Origin: Helicobacteraceae bacterium
Lineage (GTDB): Bacteria; Campylobacterota; Campylobacteria; Campylobacterales; Sulfurimonadaceae
Direction of reading: 5' to 3'
Length of the DNA stretch: 61,497 bases
NCBI GenBank assembly: GCA_027066325.1
Contig: JAMONY010000080.1
Span: 1 to 61,497 of the forward strand
A program made the position numbers and the translations under genes. Shown here piece by piece: positions 1 to 8,622 of this stretch. The stretch's first letter is position 1, and each line of letters opens with the position of its first letter. Under the pieces are notes generated by a model that saw nothing but the letters and a program-made list of their open reading frames with translations, did not search any database and was not told where the DNA came from.

Positions 1-1802
1 TCTCTATGTGGCACTGCAAGATTGTGACAATTTGCACAAAAAAGGTCAGGTGCAGAGCCATCTGGCTGTATGTCGCTATATGTAAACAGTGTGCCATCTG
101 GCTTAGTAGGCCAGTATTTATTTGGACCCTTTAACATAAAGTTGAAACTTGACCCATGTGGACCCTTAGGATCACCAGCATGCTCATTATCTGCGCCATG
201 ACAATCAGAGCAGTACATAGTCTGAGTTCCTACATTCTGATTCCAAGGGTGTCTCATGGCAGAAGCTTGCAAGGCTTTTGGAGCATATGAGCCTGGTCGG
301 TTATTGAGCGCCTCTACAACAGGGTGAGCAGACCGATTGTTTGGGTTGTACTCAAATGCAACATCTGTTGCTCTCATAAACTGACCCTCATTATCGATAA
401 CATTATTTGTCCAAGCTGTCTCTATCTCCATCATATCTGTAGATACTGTAGGACCAAGAGCCCAGTAAGAGTGACACTTAAAGCAGATCTGATGCTCTTT
501 TTCAGACTCTGCTAATGTTTGAAAGCTTGTAGGCTGTGTCCAAGCAGTAGGCCATATAGGCTGTACACCTTGCACTTTTCTTAACACTCCAGAGACTAAG
601 TTTGTTGGAGTATCTGGATACCACTGATTTGCTGGGGTGTGAGTCCCTTTGCCTACTCTATGTTGATTGTGACAATCCATACACTCCGCATGTTTAGAGG
701 TTGACCACTGTATGGTCTCTGCACCTGCTGGATCAGTTGAGCCAACACCATAAAGTGAATCTAAGTTAGTATGTTTGCCATCAGTTGTATTGGTGGGATG
801 AGCAAATGGACGATTTAAGATCGGCTCTATCTGTTTTGTACTATCTAGTGTACTTCCAGTACCGTGACAAGGTGCTGTACTTCTTGTACCTGATGCTCCC
901 ATATAGCAAGTATTTTGCTCAACATGGCGTAGTAGATATGGCTTACCAAGACCGTTGTGAGGAGTGTGGCAGTTGACACAGTAGAGATCTGTAGTTGAGA
1001 CTGCTCCTCCATTGTTGTATCGCTGCATCACCTCTACTGAAGTGTACTGTTTAACAGTATCTCTATGTGCTAACACACCGCTATCTCCAGGTGTTTTATC
1101 GTGACAAGCTATACATGTATTTTTAACATTTTGTCCATGATTTGGACTTATGACTCTAAGAAATTTCTTATTTTCTAGGTGTGGATTATGGCAAGATGAA
1201 CACTCTATGTAATTCTTACCAGCATAGTTATAGAGCTTTAATGGAGCATCTGGAACAGTTTTAAGCTCAATGCTCTTAGAGCCTACATCAAAGTTTTTAC
1301 TATTGGTAGGGTCGTACTCTATACCTACTGGATGGTGGATAGATAGGTCTGTTCCTATAAAACCTGGTGTTGCTGTTGTCATAGTTCCTGTTGTACTCGT
1401 TCCTATAACATCAAGATATGTATTGCCAAGCAGATTACCTCGTACCATGTAGACAGCACCAATAGCAACAGTACCATCATGACAACTCAAGCACTGTCTT
1501 GACACTGAGCCTGGTGTGCCTGCAACTGAACCCAAGTCTGTAGGGGTTGTGTAGCCACTTCTCTTAAGGTACTCGCTATCGTACATCACATAAGCAGATA
1601 CAGGCATGGCTCTATTCCAAAGAGGCTTACCAGGCTGAGCATCATGTACAATGTGGCAAAATACACACACCTCTTGTTCGCCTGAAGCTCTTATGTAATT
1701 TCCACTTGTAGCAGATAAATTGTGTTTTGTGTTATCAACAATGGCTTCTACTGATGAGAAGTAAGTTGCAACTATAAGTATATAAAACAGTATGCGCTTC
1801 AT
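1..1802 (-). CDS. Large multiheme c-type cytochrome, secreted (C-terminus outside window)
   Basis: This open frame of 600 codons runs off the left edge without a stop, so the protein is partial. It starts at an ATG at 1802 behind an AAGGA ribosome site, 10 bases after the upstream NHL gene. A signal peptide fills roughly residues 1-20. I read nine CxxCH heme sites, in order CVFCH, CLSCH, CSSCH, CIACH, CVNCH, CMDCH, CFKCH, CSDCH and CANCH. An extra CX12CH site lies between the fifth and sixth. The first four sites, with the HNLS, PLWN, HHPVGI and NPHL signatures, repeat the plan of the three small tetraheme cytochromes upstream, so the N-terminal third is a tetraheme (doubled-CxxCH) module and the rest is an extension. 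By position it is the likely terminal electron carrier of the locus, periplasmic or extracellular. Its substrate cannot be read from the sequence. Confidence 0.9.
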   Translation of the reverse strand, partial: MKRILFYILIVATYFSSVEAIVDNTKHNLSATSGNYIRASGEQEVCVFCHIVHDAQPGKPLWNRAMPVSAYVMYDSEYLKRSGYTTPTDLGSVAGTPGSVSRQCLSCHDGTVAIGAVYMVRGNLLGNTYLDVIGTSTTGTMTTATPGFIGTDLSIHHPVGIEYDPTNSKNFDVGSKSIELKTVPDAPLKLYNYAGKNYIECSSCHNPHLENKKFLRVISPNHGQNVKNTCIACHDKTPGDSGVLAHRDTVKQYTSVEVMQRYNNGGAVSTTDLYCVNCHTPHNGLGKPYLLRHVEQNTCYMGASGTRSTAPCHGTGSTLDSTKQIEPILNRPFAHPTNTTDGKHTNLDSLYGVGSTDPAGAETIQWSTSKHAECMDCHNQHRVGKGTHTPANQWYPDTPTNLVSGVLRKVQGVQPIWPTAWTQPTSFQTLAESEKEHQICFKCHSYWALGPTVSTDMMEIETAWTNNVIDNEGQFMRATDVAFEYNPNNRSAHPVVEALNNRPGSYAPKALQASAMRHPWNQNVGTQTMYCSDCHGADNEHAGDPKGPHGSSFNFMLKGPNKYWPTKPDGTLFTYSDIQPDGSAPDLFCANCHNLAVPHR

Positions 1803-1812
1803 GATAAATCCT

Positions 1813-2814
1813 TCACTTTTGATACTCTAGCATATTAAAGAGCTCTATTCTCATGTTGTATGAGTCGGTTACATATATTGTACCATCTTTAGATATTGAG
1901 ATATCTTGAGGTGCTACAAACTCTCCATCACCAACGCCTCTTTTTCCAAACACAAGCAACAGCTCACCATCGCTATTGAAAATCTGCACAGCATCAAATA
2001 GCGTATCGGTCACATAGAGGTTGTCAAACTTATCAACTGCTATACCTCTTGGACTTGAAAATGAGCCTATGCTATCGCCAGATTGTCCATATCTTCTAAT
2101 GTACTCTCCATCTGGATTAAACATCAACACTCGCCTATTCATAGAGTCTGCTACATATAGATTGCCTCTGCTATCTAGAGTGATATATGTTGGCTTATTG
2201 AGCTCACCTTCACCTTCACCCATTCTTGATATGTTATCAATGTATGTTCCATCTTTCTTATAAACTTTGATATGTGAACTTAGGGTATCGCTAACATAGA
2301 TGCGGTCTCTTACATGGTCTACTGCAACACCAGTTGGTCTTAGCAGTGAGGATGGGTGATGAATCTTTTTAATAGGATCTAGGTCTGAGTTGTATATAAA
2401 TAGAGATTGGAGCACAGAGTCTGTTATGTATATATTGCCTTTTTCATCAGTTGTGACATCTATAGGGGAGGAGAATCTTTGACCTTTATAGCCATCTATA
2501 CTCTCAAAGTTCTCTCTTTTAGTATCAAATACAATTACGCTTTTTTGTGCCATATCTGTCACATATATCTTATCTGCATCTATATGTATACCAAAAGGCT
2601 TAACAAGAGAGTTCTCTTCAGCACCAGCAAAAAACTCCCATATTTTTGTAAAAAATCCCTTACTAATTCCTAGATCTTCAGCTTTCATTACGCTTTTTTC
2701 ATACGAAATTCTAGCTTTTTCAGGAGGTGGTGGCCACACTATATTGGACGCTGCTAGTGTGTTAACTGCAAATATACATAAAAATGCTACTGGTATCAAT
2801 CTTAAATATTTCAT
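1813..2814 (-). CDS. Secreted NHL-repeat six-bladed beta-propeller protein
   Basis: The 333-residue product has an N-terminal signal peptide (about residues 1-22) but no lipobox. A short linker containing PPPPEKARISYE follows, then repeated NHL blades. Each blade carries an IYVTDS/LYVADS-type strand and a V..F...G turn, which gives about six blades between residues 95 and 330. It overlaps the upstream beta-barrel gene by 4 bases (ATGA), so translation is coupled. The NHL lipoprotein at 6290-7363 has the same PPPPE lead-in and blade plan, so the two are paralogues. Propellers of this kind are protein-binding scaffolds. Here the neighbours suggest a periplasmic or surface partner for cytochrome secretion or assembly, which is an inference. 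Confidence 0.9.
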   Translation of the reverse strand: MKYLRLIPVAFLCIFAVNTLAASNIVWPPPPEKARISYEKSVMKAEDLGISKGFFTKIWEFFAGAEENSLVKPFGIHIDADKIYVTDMAQKSVIVFDTKRENFESIDGYKGQRFSSPIDVTTDEKGNIYITDSVLQSLFIYNSDLDPIKKIHHPSSLLRPTGVAVDHVRDRIYVSDTLSSHIKVYKKDGTYIDNISRMGEGEGELNKPTYITLDSRGNLYVADSMNRRVLMFNPDGEYIRRYGQSGDSIGSFSSPRGIAVDKFDNLYVTDTLFDAVQIFNSDGELLLVFGKRGVGDGEFVAPQDISISKDGTIYVTDSYNMRIELFNMLEYQK

Positions 2815-4550
2815 ATATTTCGTCCTATAACAAAGTAATAATTTATATGCTCTCTATGACCAAATGCACCACCATTTTGCGAGGTATATCTAGTTCCTAC
2901 AGATGCATATATCTTACGAATAATATATGTTAACTTAGCATCACCAGAGTATGTGGTGTAGTCATACACACTATCACTTGAGACTCTACCGTGAGCATTA
3001 AAGTTCAAAGAGCGCATTAGCATATATTTGAGTGATAAACTAGCATAAGGGGTGACTCTATTTTTAAATATACCCTCTGCATAAGCAACGCCTGCATTAA
3101 AGCTCATCTTGCCATAATAGCCAAGATTGCCCCAGTAGCTCAGTCCAGTCTCAACTGTATATGCTTCAACAACCTTTACTGTTGCATTAACATCTTCATA
3201 AAGATTCTCATCTCTATAGCCATTAAATCTAACAAAAAAGTTTGTGCTACTTGCAAGTGGCTGAGTCAATCCAGCTGCATAAACTGCACGATTTGTATAA
3301 TCATCTGCTGTTGAAAATCTCTGATAGTAACTTGTGTTGAGATAGATATTTGTTTTTGTACTCGGAAAACTCTGATCTAGTCCAGCACTTAGGGTGTAGC
3401 TAAAGATATTTTTATCTGATAAAGTTGAGTTAGCATCAACTCTATCATACTGCTCACTTCTGCCTGTAACGCTAAGACCAATACTACCTATGAGATTTTC
3501 TATAATTGTTTTTCTATAATTTGTACCAAGCATCAAACTTGTGTAGTTAAGCCCCAATGAGTCACCAAGTGCTTGAAAGTAGATAAAATTTTGGCTAAAC
3601 GACAATTCAGAGGTAGCTTGGTAGTTACTACCCTGATTAATGGTAATGTAGCTATTTTGATCATTTGCAACTCTGATAGAGTTGGCTGTGACTGAAAAAC
3701 TAGTAGATAGCTTTTTGCTAGCTAGATAATTCAAAGATACCGTTGCGGAGATATCTTCATTGTCATAATAGCTATAACTATAGTATCTAGCATAAGATCT
3801 TAAGCGCAACGCCTCACTCACTTTCCAGTCATAACCAACTCTAGCCTCATCGATATCTCCATCAATAGTTGTCAAGATACCAACACCGCTGTCTCTGTAT
3901 TCGTATTCAACAATTCTATGTGTATAGTCTGCATACATGGACTGATCACTACTAATCTGTTTTGTCATGCCGACCTTAAAACGCAACTCTTTATCTGTTG
4001 ATGTGGAGAACGACTCCTCTCTTCTTGAGTCACTATTTCTAAGTTCATAATTAAGATCAAATATATCAAGCAGTAGTGATCCAAATATGCCCATCCTATC
4101 TGCTTCATACTTTACAAAAGTATTTCTATCAGCTTGAGTGCTCCAGACTGGTGAATCTGCCCGTTCAGCATATAGTGTAAACGGGTAATCTGACTGTTTA
4201 ATAAAGTTTAGGTAGGCTCTATAGTTTGTATGTTCAGATCTGTAGCTAGTAGATGTTTTAGTTGAACTTGAGGTAATGGTGGCATCCGTATTGTCTATGT
4301 ATAGCGTTCCACCAATATCATAGGTGAGTAGCAATGGGCTATACAGATAGCTCTCATATCCTAGTGAGTATTTTTGTATCAGTGACAACTTATCATTAAG
4401 AGCATTTTGACTATCGATTTTATCATTGATAGCCCTAAACTCTATCTGCCCATAAAAACCTCTAGTATACATGGTCTCAGCCCAGACAGACTGAGTAGTA
4501 ACTAAGAGCAACGATACATAAATAAAAATTATTTTCAAGGATACTTTCAC
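2811..4550 (-). CDS. Outer-membrane beta-barrel protein of the cytochrome locus
   Basis: The 579-residue product begins with a signal peptide ending near VWAET (residues 20-26). The rest is alternating polar and aromatic beta strands typical of a large outer-membrane barrel, with many YxYxxY and SLSL patterns and no helical membrane segments. The GTG start at 4550 lies 13 bases after the prolyl isomerase stop. The length would fit a barrel of more than 20 strands, as in porins that sheath multiheme cytochromes. I recognise no specific family. The protein does not end in the usual C-terminal Phe but in GRNI, which is odd for a BAM substrate. The inferred job is the pore or secretion channel for the cytochromes encoded on both sides. 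Confidence 0.8.
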   Translation of the reverse strand: MKVSLKIIFIYVSLLLVTTQSVWAETMYTRGFYGQIEFRAINDKIDSQNALNDKLSLIQKYSLGYESYLYSPLLLTYDIGGTLYIDNTDATITSSSTKTSTSYRSEHTNYRAYLNFIKQSDYPFTLYAERADSPVWSTQADRNTFVKYEADRMGIFGSLLLDIFDLNYELRNSDSRREESFSTSTDKELRFKVGMTKQISSDQSMYADYTHRIVEYEYRDSGVGILTTIDGDIDEARVGYDWKVSEALRLRSYARYYSYSYYDNEDISATVSLNYLASKKLSTSFSVTANSIRVANDQNSYITINQGSNYQATSELSFSQNFIYFQALGDSLGLNYTSLMLGTNYRKTIIENLIGSIGLSVTGRSEQYDRVDANSTLSDKNIFSYTLSAGLDQSFPSTKTNIYLNTSYYQRFSTADDYTNRAVYAAGLTQPLASSTNFFVRFNGYRDENLYEDVNATVKVVEAYTVETGLSYWGNLGYYGKMSFNAGVAYAEGIFKNRVTPYASLSLKYMLMRSLNFNAHGRVSSDSVYDYTTYSGDAKLTYIIRKIYASVGTRYTSQNGGAFGHREHINYYFVIGRNI

Positions 4551-4563
4551 ACTATCTACCCGC

Positions 4564-5586
4564 CTATTTTAGATTTTTATATGAGCCAAAATACTCAATT
4601 TTTACCTCTTTTTTTGCCTCTGATGTAATATCTTCTAGCTTCTGCTTTTCATACTTCTTCTTTAAATCTTTTGCAAGATTAGTTTTAACAATATCAAAAC
4701 TTAGCTGCTCTGGAGGACTCTTGCCTTCAAGCTTTACAATATAACACCCTTTATCAAGCTCTATAATGCCACTTATCTCACCTATATTGAGCTTACTTGC
4801 AGTATCTTCAACATCAGCTTCTAACATACCTCGGTGAACAAAGCCCATGTCTCCACCATTGATGCGACTCATAGCTTCTGAGTACTCTGCTGCAACATCA
4901 GCAAAGATATTGATTGTTGCATTGGTATCTACTGTTATATTACCCTCATCAACCAACGCTTGTCGCTTAGCTATCTCACTCAATGCCTCTTTTGCTCTCT
5001 TCATAGCCTTGCTCTTACCCTTAGGATCTGTTGGGTTATTTTTAGTATAGATAATTCTAACTTTTAATTTCTCTGGCATCATAAATTTAAATTTATTTTT
5101 ATTATAATACTCTTCTAGCTCTTTCTCGCTAACTTCAGTCTCAATCTCTTTTTTATACAGACCCTCTAAGATACTATCTTTTTTCAGCTCTGCAACAAAA
5201 GAGTCATAAGTATAGAGTCTCTGTTTTAATGCTTCGCGCATTCTATCATCTGTTCCAAATCTCTTTTTAACTTCAGCCACTCTCTCTTTTATGATTTTAT
5301 CATCTGGCTTATAGCCACGGTTAATAGCATACAGAACTAACGATTCACGCTCAATAAGATCATCTATCGCCTCTTGTTTAACTTTCGCCAACTTCTCATC
5401 TGTGATGGTTGCATGATAAAAAGTACGAGGCATAAGAGCATCAACCTGACGCTTTAGTCTTGCCTCGGTGATAAGCACCTGATTGATGGCTACAACTGGC
5501 TCGTCTGTCTTGTTGTTATCAACCACATCTGATGCAAATGCACAATTTAAACCTATTATAAATACGATAAAGATAATTTTTTTCAA
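4564..5586 (-). CDS. SurA/PpiC-like periplasmic peptidyl-prolyl cis-trans isomerase
   Basis: The 340-residue product has a signal peptide (residues 1-19), an alpha-helical SurA-type chaperone region (about 25-165) and a parvulin rotamase domain (about 170-295). The rotamase domain carries the family signatures GGDMGFV and GCYIVKLEGKSP. A Lys-rich C-terminal helix follows. Translation starts at TTG 5586 behind AAGGA. Parvulin chaperones guide outer-membrane and secreted proteins through the periplasm. Its place between a tetraheme cytochrome and the large barrel gene suggests a client-specific folding factor for the barrel or the cytochromes. The family call is firm; the client assignment is inferred. 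Confidence 0.88.
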   Translation of the reverse strand: MKKIIFIVFIIGLNCAFASDVVDNNKTDEPVVAINQVLITEARLKRQVDALMPRTFYHATITDEKLAKVKQEAIDDLIERESLVLYAINRGYKPDDKIIKERVAEVKKRFGTDDRMREALKQRLYTYDSFVAELKKDSILEGLYKKEIETEVSEKELEEYYNKNKFKFMMPEKLKVRIIYTKNNPTDPKGKSKAMKRAKEALSEIAKRQALVDEGNITVDTNATINIFADVAAEYSEAMSRINGGDMGFVHRGMLEADVEDTASKLNIGEISGIIELDKGCYIVKLEGKSPPEQLSFDIVKTNLAKDLKKKYEKQKLEDITSEAKKEVKIEYFGSYKNLK

Positions 5587-5611
5587 TTTTTTTCCTTAAG
5601 TTTATCTACTA

Positions 5612-6286
5612 CTATTTGCCATGACAACCAAGACATAGTTGGCTCTGGCTATTGTTGATCCGTAAAAATAGACCTGATGTACTATGTGGATCATGACAGC
5701 TTGTACATCTAATCACACCCTCGGGCACAAGATCTCCTATACTATCTGCTCCAATCCAACCAAGCAGTGGTGTGCTTTGTGGTTTCAAACTAGCTTTTCT
5801 ACCATTAACACTATGTGGAGCATAATCTCTTCCAACTGGGTGTTGGTGTGAGTCATAAGTTACTGGTTGACCCAATAAGTTTGCCTCTTTTGTATGCTTT
5901 TGTGACTCTTCATTGTTTGATAGAACAATATTTGGGGCATTAATGCCATCGTGGCATGTTAAACAGACTCTTAAAATTGTGTCTGGTCTATTGGCATAGT
6001 CATAATCACTCTCATCTTGTGCGCCGTATATGGTAAAATTTTGACCAGAGTCCTGATTCCATTTTGGTGCAGTTTTACCAACATACTTATCATGCGGTAT
6101 ATGACACCACAAACATGGCTCCATGTTATTTTGCTTATCCTCTATCATTAAGCCCTTAAACATGTTGTGCTTGGTGGTCAACACACCCTTCTCACTGCCA
6201 CCTTCTATGCCATACCCATATGCACTCAATGCGTAGATACAACTACTCATTAGGACAACTATTAACTTAGTGACAGTTCGACTCAT
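5612..6286 (-). CDS. Tetraheme c-type cytochrome (doubled CxxCH family), operon copy
   Basis: The 224-residue product has a signal peptide (about residues 1-25) and four heme-binding motifs: CLWCH 58-62, CLTCH 108-112, CTSCH 194-198 and CLGCH 218-222. The spacing and flanking words (IPHD, MYG-like IYGA, CLTCHDG, HPVGRDY, SCHDPH) match the cytochromes at 7639-8382 and 8623-9363 and the N-terminus of the large cytochrome. A GAGGAG ribosome site overlaps the end of the NHL lipoprotein gene 3 bases upstream, so the two are probably co-translated. It is expected to be a periplasmic or exported electron carrier with His/His-ligated hemes. Histidines outside the CxxCH motifs (for example in HPVG) could be distal ligands. 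Confidence 0.9.
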   Translation of the reverse strand: MSRTVTKLIVVLMSSCIYALSAYGYGIEGGSEKGVLTTKHNMFKGLMIEDKQNNMEPCLWCHIPHDKYVGKTAPKWNQDSGQNFTIYGAQDESDYDYANRPDTILRVCLTCHDGINAPNIVLSNNEESQKHTKEANLLGQPVTYDSHQHPVGRDYAPHSVNGRKASLKPQSTPLLGWIGADSIGDLVPEGVIRCTSCHDPHSTSGLFLRINNSQSQLCLGCHGK

Positions 6287-6289
6287 AGC

Positions 6290-7363
6290 TTACTCCTCTT
6301 GTAACTGCTTAAGCTTTTGATACTTTTTTGGATTATTCTCTTTCCAAGCATCGTTCATGTATTGAAAAACTTGAACTCTACCGCTATAAGATCCAACAGC
6401 ATATAGCTTATCTTGCTCATCAATATAGAGTCCAGCTGGTAGGTAAAAATTACCAAGTCCAAAGCCGGCATTTCCAAAAAATAGCAACATTGTTCCATTG
6501 CTATCAAATATCTGAATATTGTTAAAAGCTGAATCTGCGATATATATATGTCCATCAGAGTCGATACCTATACCCTTTGGTCTAGCAAACATACCAGGTC
6601 GATCTCCAATTTTACCAAATTTTGAGATAAAATTACCATCTTTATCAAAAGTTTGCACTCTGAAGTTTTGGGTATCAACAATGACTACATTATTATTTCT
6701 TCTATCTATGGCTACATTGGTAGGGTAGTTAAACTCACCATCTTTGATGCCTCTTTTACCAAACTCAAATAGGCGCTTTCCATCCTTAAGGTCAAAAACC
6801 TTAATGTTGTGCTTAGAAGTATCTACAACATAGAGTCTATTTAACTCTTGATTGATGGCTATACCTGTTGGTCTACCAAATTCACCACTATCGCCAATGG
6901 CAAATACTAACTTTCCATTTTTATTATAGCCAAATACTTTATTGATCTTAGCATCCGATACATAAACTGTATTATCACTACCTATAGCTACACTAACAGG
7001 AAGTGCTAATTTTCCAGATGGCTTATCACCTAAAAATCTAACTTCACTTCTATTGTCATCGATTACAAATACAACACCTCTAGCTGTATCTGTAACATAT
7101 ACAATATCTTTATGAGCTGCTACACCATAAGGCTTAAATAGATTTTTGCCTACAGATGGTGCCTCTTCTCCTATAAAGGTATCTAGTGCACTATCATCAA
7201 CATAATCAACTTCACCTTTTAGAACATTAACAAAATATAATCTTGGCTCTTCAGGTGGCGGCGGAAGAACAAGATGAAAATCCTGCTTATCTTTTGTGGC
7301 ACACCCCGCCAAAAGTAAAATAACAATAGAGACCATCACGCTATAAAATAAAGTCCGCTTCAA
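6290..7363 (-). CDS. NHL-repeat beta-propeller lipoprotein
   Basis: I place the start at TTG 7363 rather than TTG 7369, because the AAGGAG site at 7371-7376 then has a spacing of 7 bases. The product is then about 357 residues. A lipobox LLAGC near residue 20 makes it a lipoprotein. A PPPPEEPRLYF linker and about six NHL blades follow, with repeats such as VYVTDTARG, VYVSDAKIN, LYVVDTSKH and IYIADSAFN. It is the first gene of the tight minus-strand run and a paralogue of the soluble NHL protein at 1813-2814. One anchored and one free propeller in the same operon suggest a membrane-tethered scaffold and a mobile partner, which is an inference. Confidence 0.9.
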   Translation of the reverse strand: MKRTLFYSVMVSIVILLLAGCATKDKQDFHLVLPPPPEEPRLYFVNVLKGEVDYVDDSALDTFIGEEAPSVGKNLFKPYGVAAHKDIVYVTDTARGVVFVIDDNRSEVRFLGDKPSGKLALPVSVAIGSDNTVYVSDAKINKVFGYNKNGKLVFAIGDSGEFGRPTGIAINQELNRLYVVDTSKHNIKVFDLKDGKRLFEFGKRGIKDGEFNYPTNVAIDRRNNNVVIVDTQNFRVQTFDKDGNFISKFGKIGDRPGMFARPKGIGIDSDGHIYIADSAFNNIQIFDSNGTMLLFFGNAGFGLGNFYLPAGLYIDEQDKLYAVGSYSGRVQVFQYMNDAWKENNPKKYQKLKQLQEE

Positions 7364-7497
7364 GGTCAATCTCCTTTTTAGATAATGTTTTTCAGTATTA
7401 AGTATATCTTATTAATAATTAGGAATACTTATGTACTCTAAGACTAAGTAGTATACCTCAAGTTAGCTTTAGAATTCTGTAACTGCTTATAGTAAAG

Positions 7498-7503
7498 ATT
7501 ATA
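7498..7503 (-). promoter_or_regulatory. Candidate -10 box of the main cytochrome operon
   Basis: The 269-base gap 7370-7638 contains TATAAT on the minus strand at 7498-7503, which would start a transcript near 7491 with a leader of about 130 bases before the NHL lipoprotein. Sigma-70 promoters of this phylum have weak -35 boxes, so the -10 alone is the evidence. The rest of the gap is A+T-rich, apart from the hairpin at 7589-7610. Confidence 0.35.
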
Positions 7504-7588
7504 TAACTATCTAGGGGAGATAAAAAATTGAAATAACAACATAGCAAAAAAATTACATAATCTCTCTACTATGTTGACATAAACAACT

Positions 7589-7610
7589 CAACAGGACAGA
7601 GGTCCTGTTG
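7589..7610 (-). terminator. Hairpin terminator after the 7639-8382 cytochrome gene
   Basis: A perfect 9-bp stem (CAACAGGAC / GTCCTGTTG) with a 4-base loop lies 28 bases past the stop codon. On the minus strand it is followed by a moderately T-rich tract (GTTGTTTATG). It separates this tetraheme gene from the operon that starts downstream. Confidence 0.55.
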
Positions 7611-7638
7611 CGTCTATACTAAACAGATAAGCAGATTG

Positions 7639-8382
7639 CTACTTATCGTGACAAGATAGACATAGTTGACTTCCAGCATTTGCAGCGCCATTAGCACCTA
7701 AACGCTTAAGGAATGTTGTTGACTGAGTTGCTCCAAGGTGTGGATCATGACAACTAACACACTCAACTTTACCATTTCTTAGAACATCAGCAATGGTTGT
7801 TGCACCACTCCAAGTACCAAGTAGGTTATCGGTTGTTGGTTTAAGACTAGCTGGTCTAGGCGCAGTGTCTACATAAGTGATAGATACTGGGTGATCATTA
7901 GTAAGATCTGTACCGATCTGAGTTACACCAGCTGGCATAGTAAATGCCGCACCACTTTGACCCATAAAGTCTACAAATCCACCACCAGGTACATATCCAC
8001 CAGAACCAGGTGCATTAACAACTGAGTTAATACCACTTACACCATCATGACAGCTTAGACAAGCTAGTGAAGGTGAGTTTGGTTGTGCATCAGGTGAGTT
8101 ACCAGCAACAGTAGTGCCATACATAGTAAAGCTACCAGAAGCTGGAGTTGCTTTGTTCCATATAGGTACCGTTGGGAAACCTGTATTTGCTGCGTGAGGC
8201 GTGTGACAAAATACACATATTTCATCATTAAAAGTTGCTGATTCTGCAGCACTTGCCTTAATAGTACCTAAACCAGTAGCAGATAAGTTGTGTAGGCTGT
8301 TGGTAATATCTGCGTTAGCTGATACACCTAGCACCAAAGCAGCTGAGACTGCTATCTTTGTGAATGTCGAAGATTTCATCAT
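7639..8382 (-). CDS. Tetraheme c-type cytochrome (doubled CxxCH family), stand-alone copy
   Basis: The 247-residue product has a signal peptide ending around SANA (residues 21-24). Its four heme sites are CVFCH 56-60, CLSCH 108-112, CVSCH 208-212 and CLSCH 241-245. Other conserved elements are HNLS near residue 31, PIWNK, MYGT, NDHPVSI and CHDPHL. A near-perfect AGGAGGAC ribosome site precedes the ATG, stronger than those of neighbouring genes, which suggests high expression. It has its own upstream region of 240 bases and its own terminator, so it is probably monocistronic. Gly/Ala-rich stretches between hemes 2 and 3 are typical of exported cytochromes. Its role is inferred as an abundant periplasmic or extracellular electron carrier feeding the operon-encoded conduit. 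Confidence 0.92.
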   Translation of the reverse strand: MMKSSTFTKIAVSAALVLGVSANADITNSLHNLSATGLGTIKASAAESATFNDEICVFCHTPHAANTGFPTVPIWNKATPASGSFTMYGTTVAGNSPDAQPNSPSLACLSCHDGVSGINSVVNAPGSGGYVPGGGFVDFMGQSGAAFTMPAGVTQIGTDLTNDHPVSITYVDTAPRPASLKPTTDNLLGTWSGATTIADVLRNGKVECVSCHDPHLGATQSTTFLKRLGANGAANAGSQLCLSCHDK

Positions 8383-8426
8383 TGTCCTCCTATGACTTTG
8401 ATTTCATATGTAGTATATCTACTCTT

Positions 8427-8443
8427 TGTAAAATTAGTGTAAA
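8427..8443 (-). promoter_or_regulatory. Shared upstream element of the tetraheme genes, copy 1
   Basis: The minus strand reads TTTACACTAATTTTACA, a near-direct repeat of TTTACA at about one helical turn. The same 17-mer with one base changed occurs at 9435-9451 in front of the paralogous gene. Here it lies about 45 bases before the ATG and about 9 bases from a TATACT -10-like box at 8412-8417. A binding site for a response regulator is possible. Confidence 0.4.
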
Positions 8444-8542
8444 AACTTACTACATGTTGCATACAAACCACTAAAACATGAGATATAAGTATAAGTATTA
8501 AGAGAGATAGGCTACTATCTTGGTCTATGAGGACTTAATAAG

Positions 8543-8548
8543 ATTATA
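8543..8548 (-). promoter_or_regulatory. Second candidate -10 box upstream of the 7639-8382 cytochrome
   Basis: TATAAT on the minus strand lies between the terminator of the upstream gene and the shared element. It would give a leader of about 150 bases. It competes with the nearer TATACT at 8412-8417 as the promoter, and the sequence alone does not decide between them. Confidence 0.3.
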
Positions 8549-8576
8549 GAGAGTAAAGTTGATATCGAAAAAATGG

Positions 8577-8610
8577 TAAAAAGAGTAGAGACTAGCGCCA
8601 AGGCTAGTCT
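8577..8610 (-). terminator. Rho-independent terminator after the 8623-9363 cytochrome gene
   Basis: An 8-bp perfect stem (AGACTAGC / GCTAGTCT) with a 6-base loop lies at 8589-8610, 12 bases past the stop. On the minus strand it is followed by CTACTCTTTTTACC, which carries a run of five T. Confidence 0.6.
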
Positions 8611-8622
8611 AAAAAGAGATCT

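Noticed and set aside
324-1452. Three plus-strand ORFs of about 60 residues
   Set aside because: They lie antisense to the multiheme cytochrome frame, which is continuous and carries heme motifs and a signal peptide. They have no ribosome sites or recognisable domains.
7370-7638. Small RNA gene or riboswitch in the 269-base gap
   Set aside because: Apart from the terminator hairpin only weak A+T inverted repeats are visible (AAGTAT...ATACTT near 7399-7432), not enough to claim an RNA.
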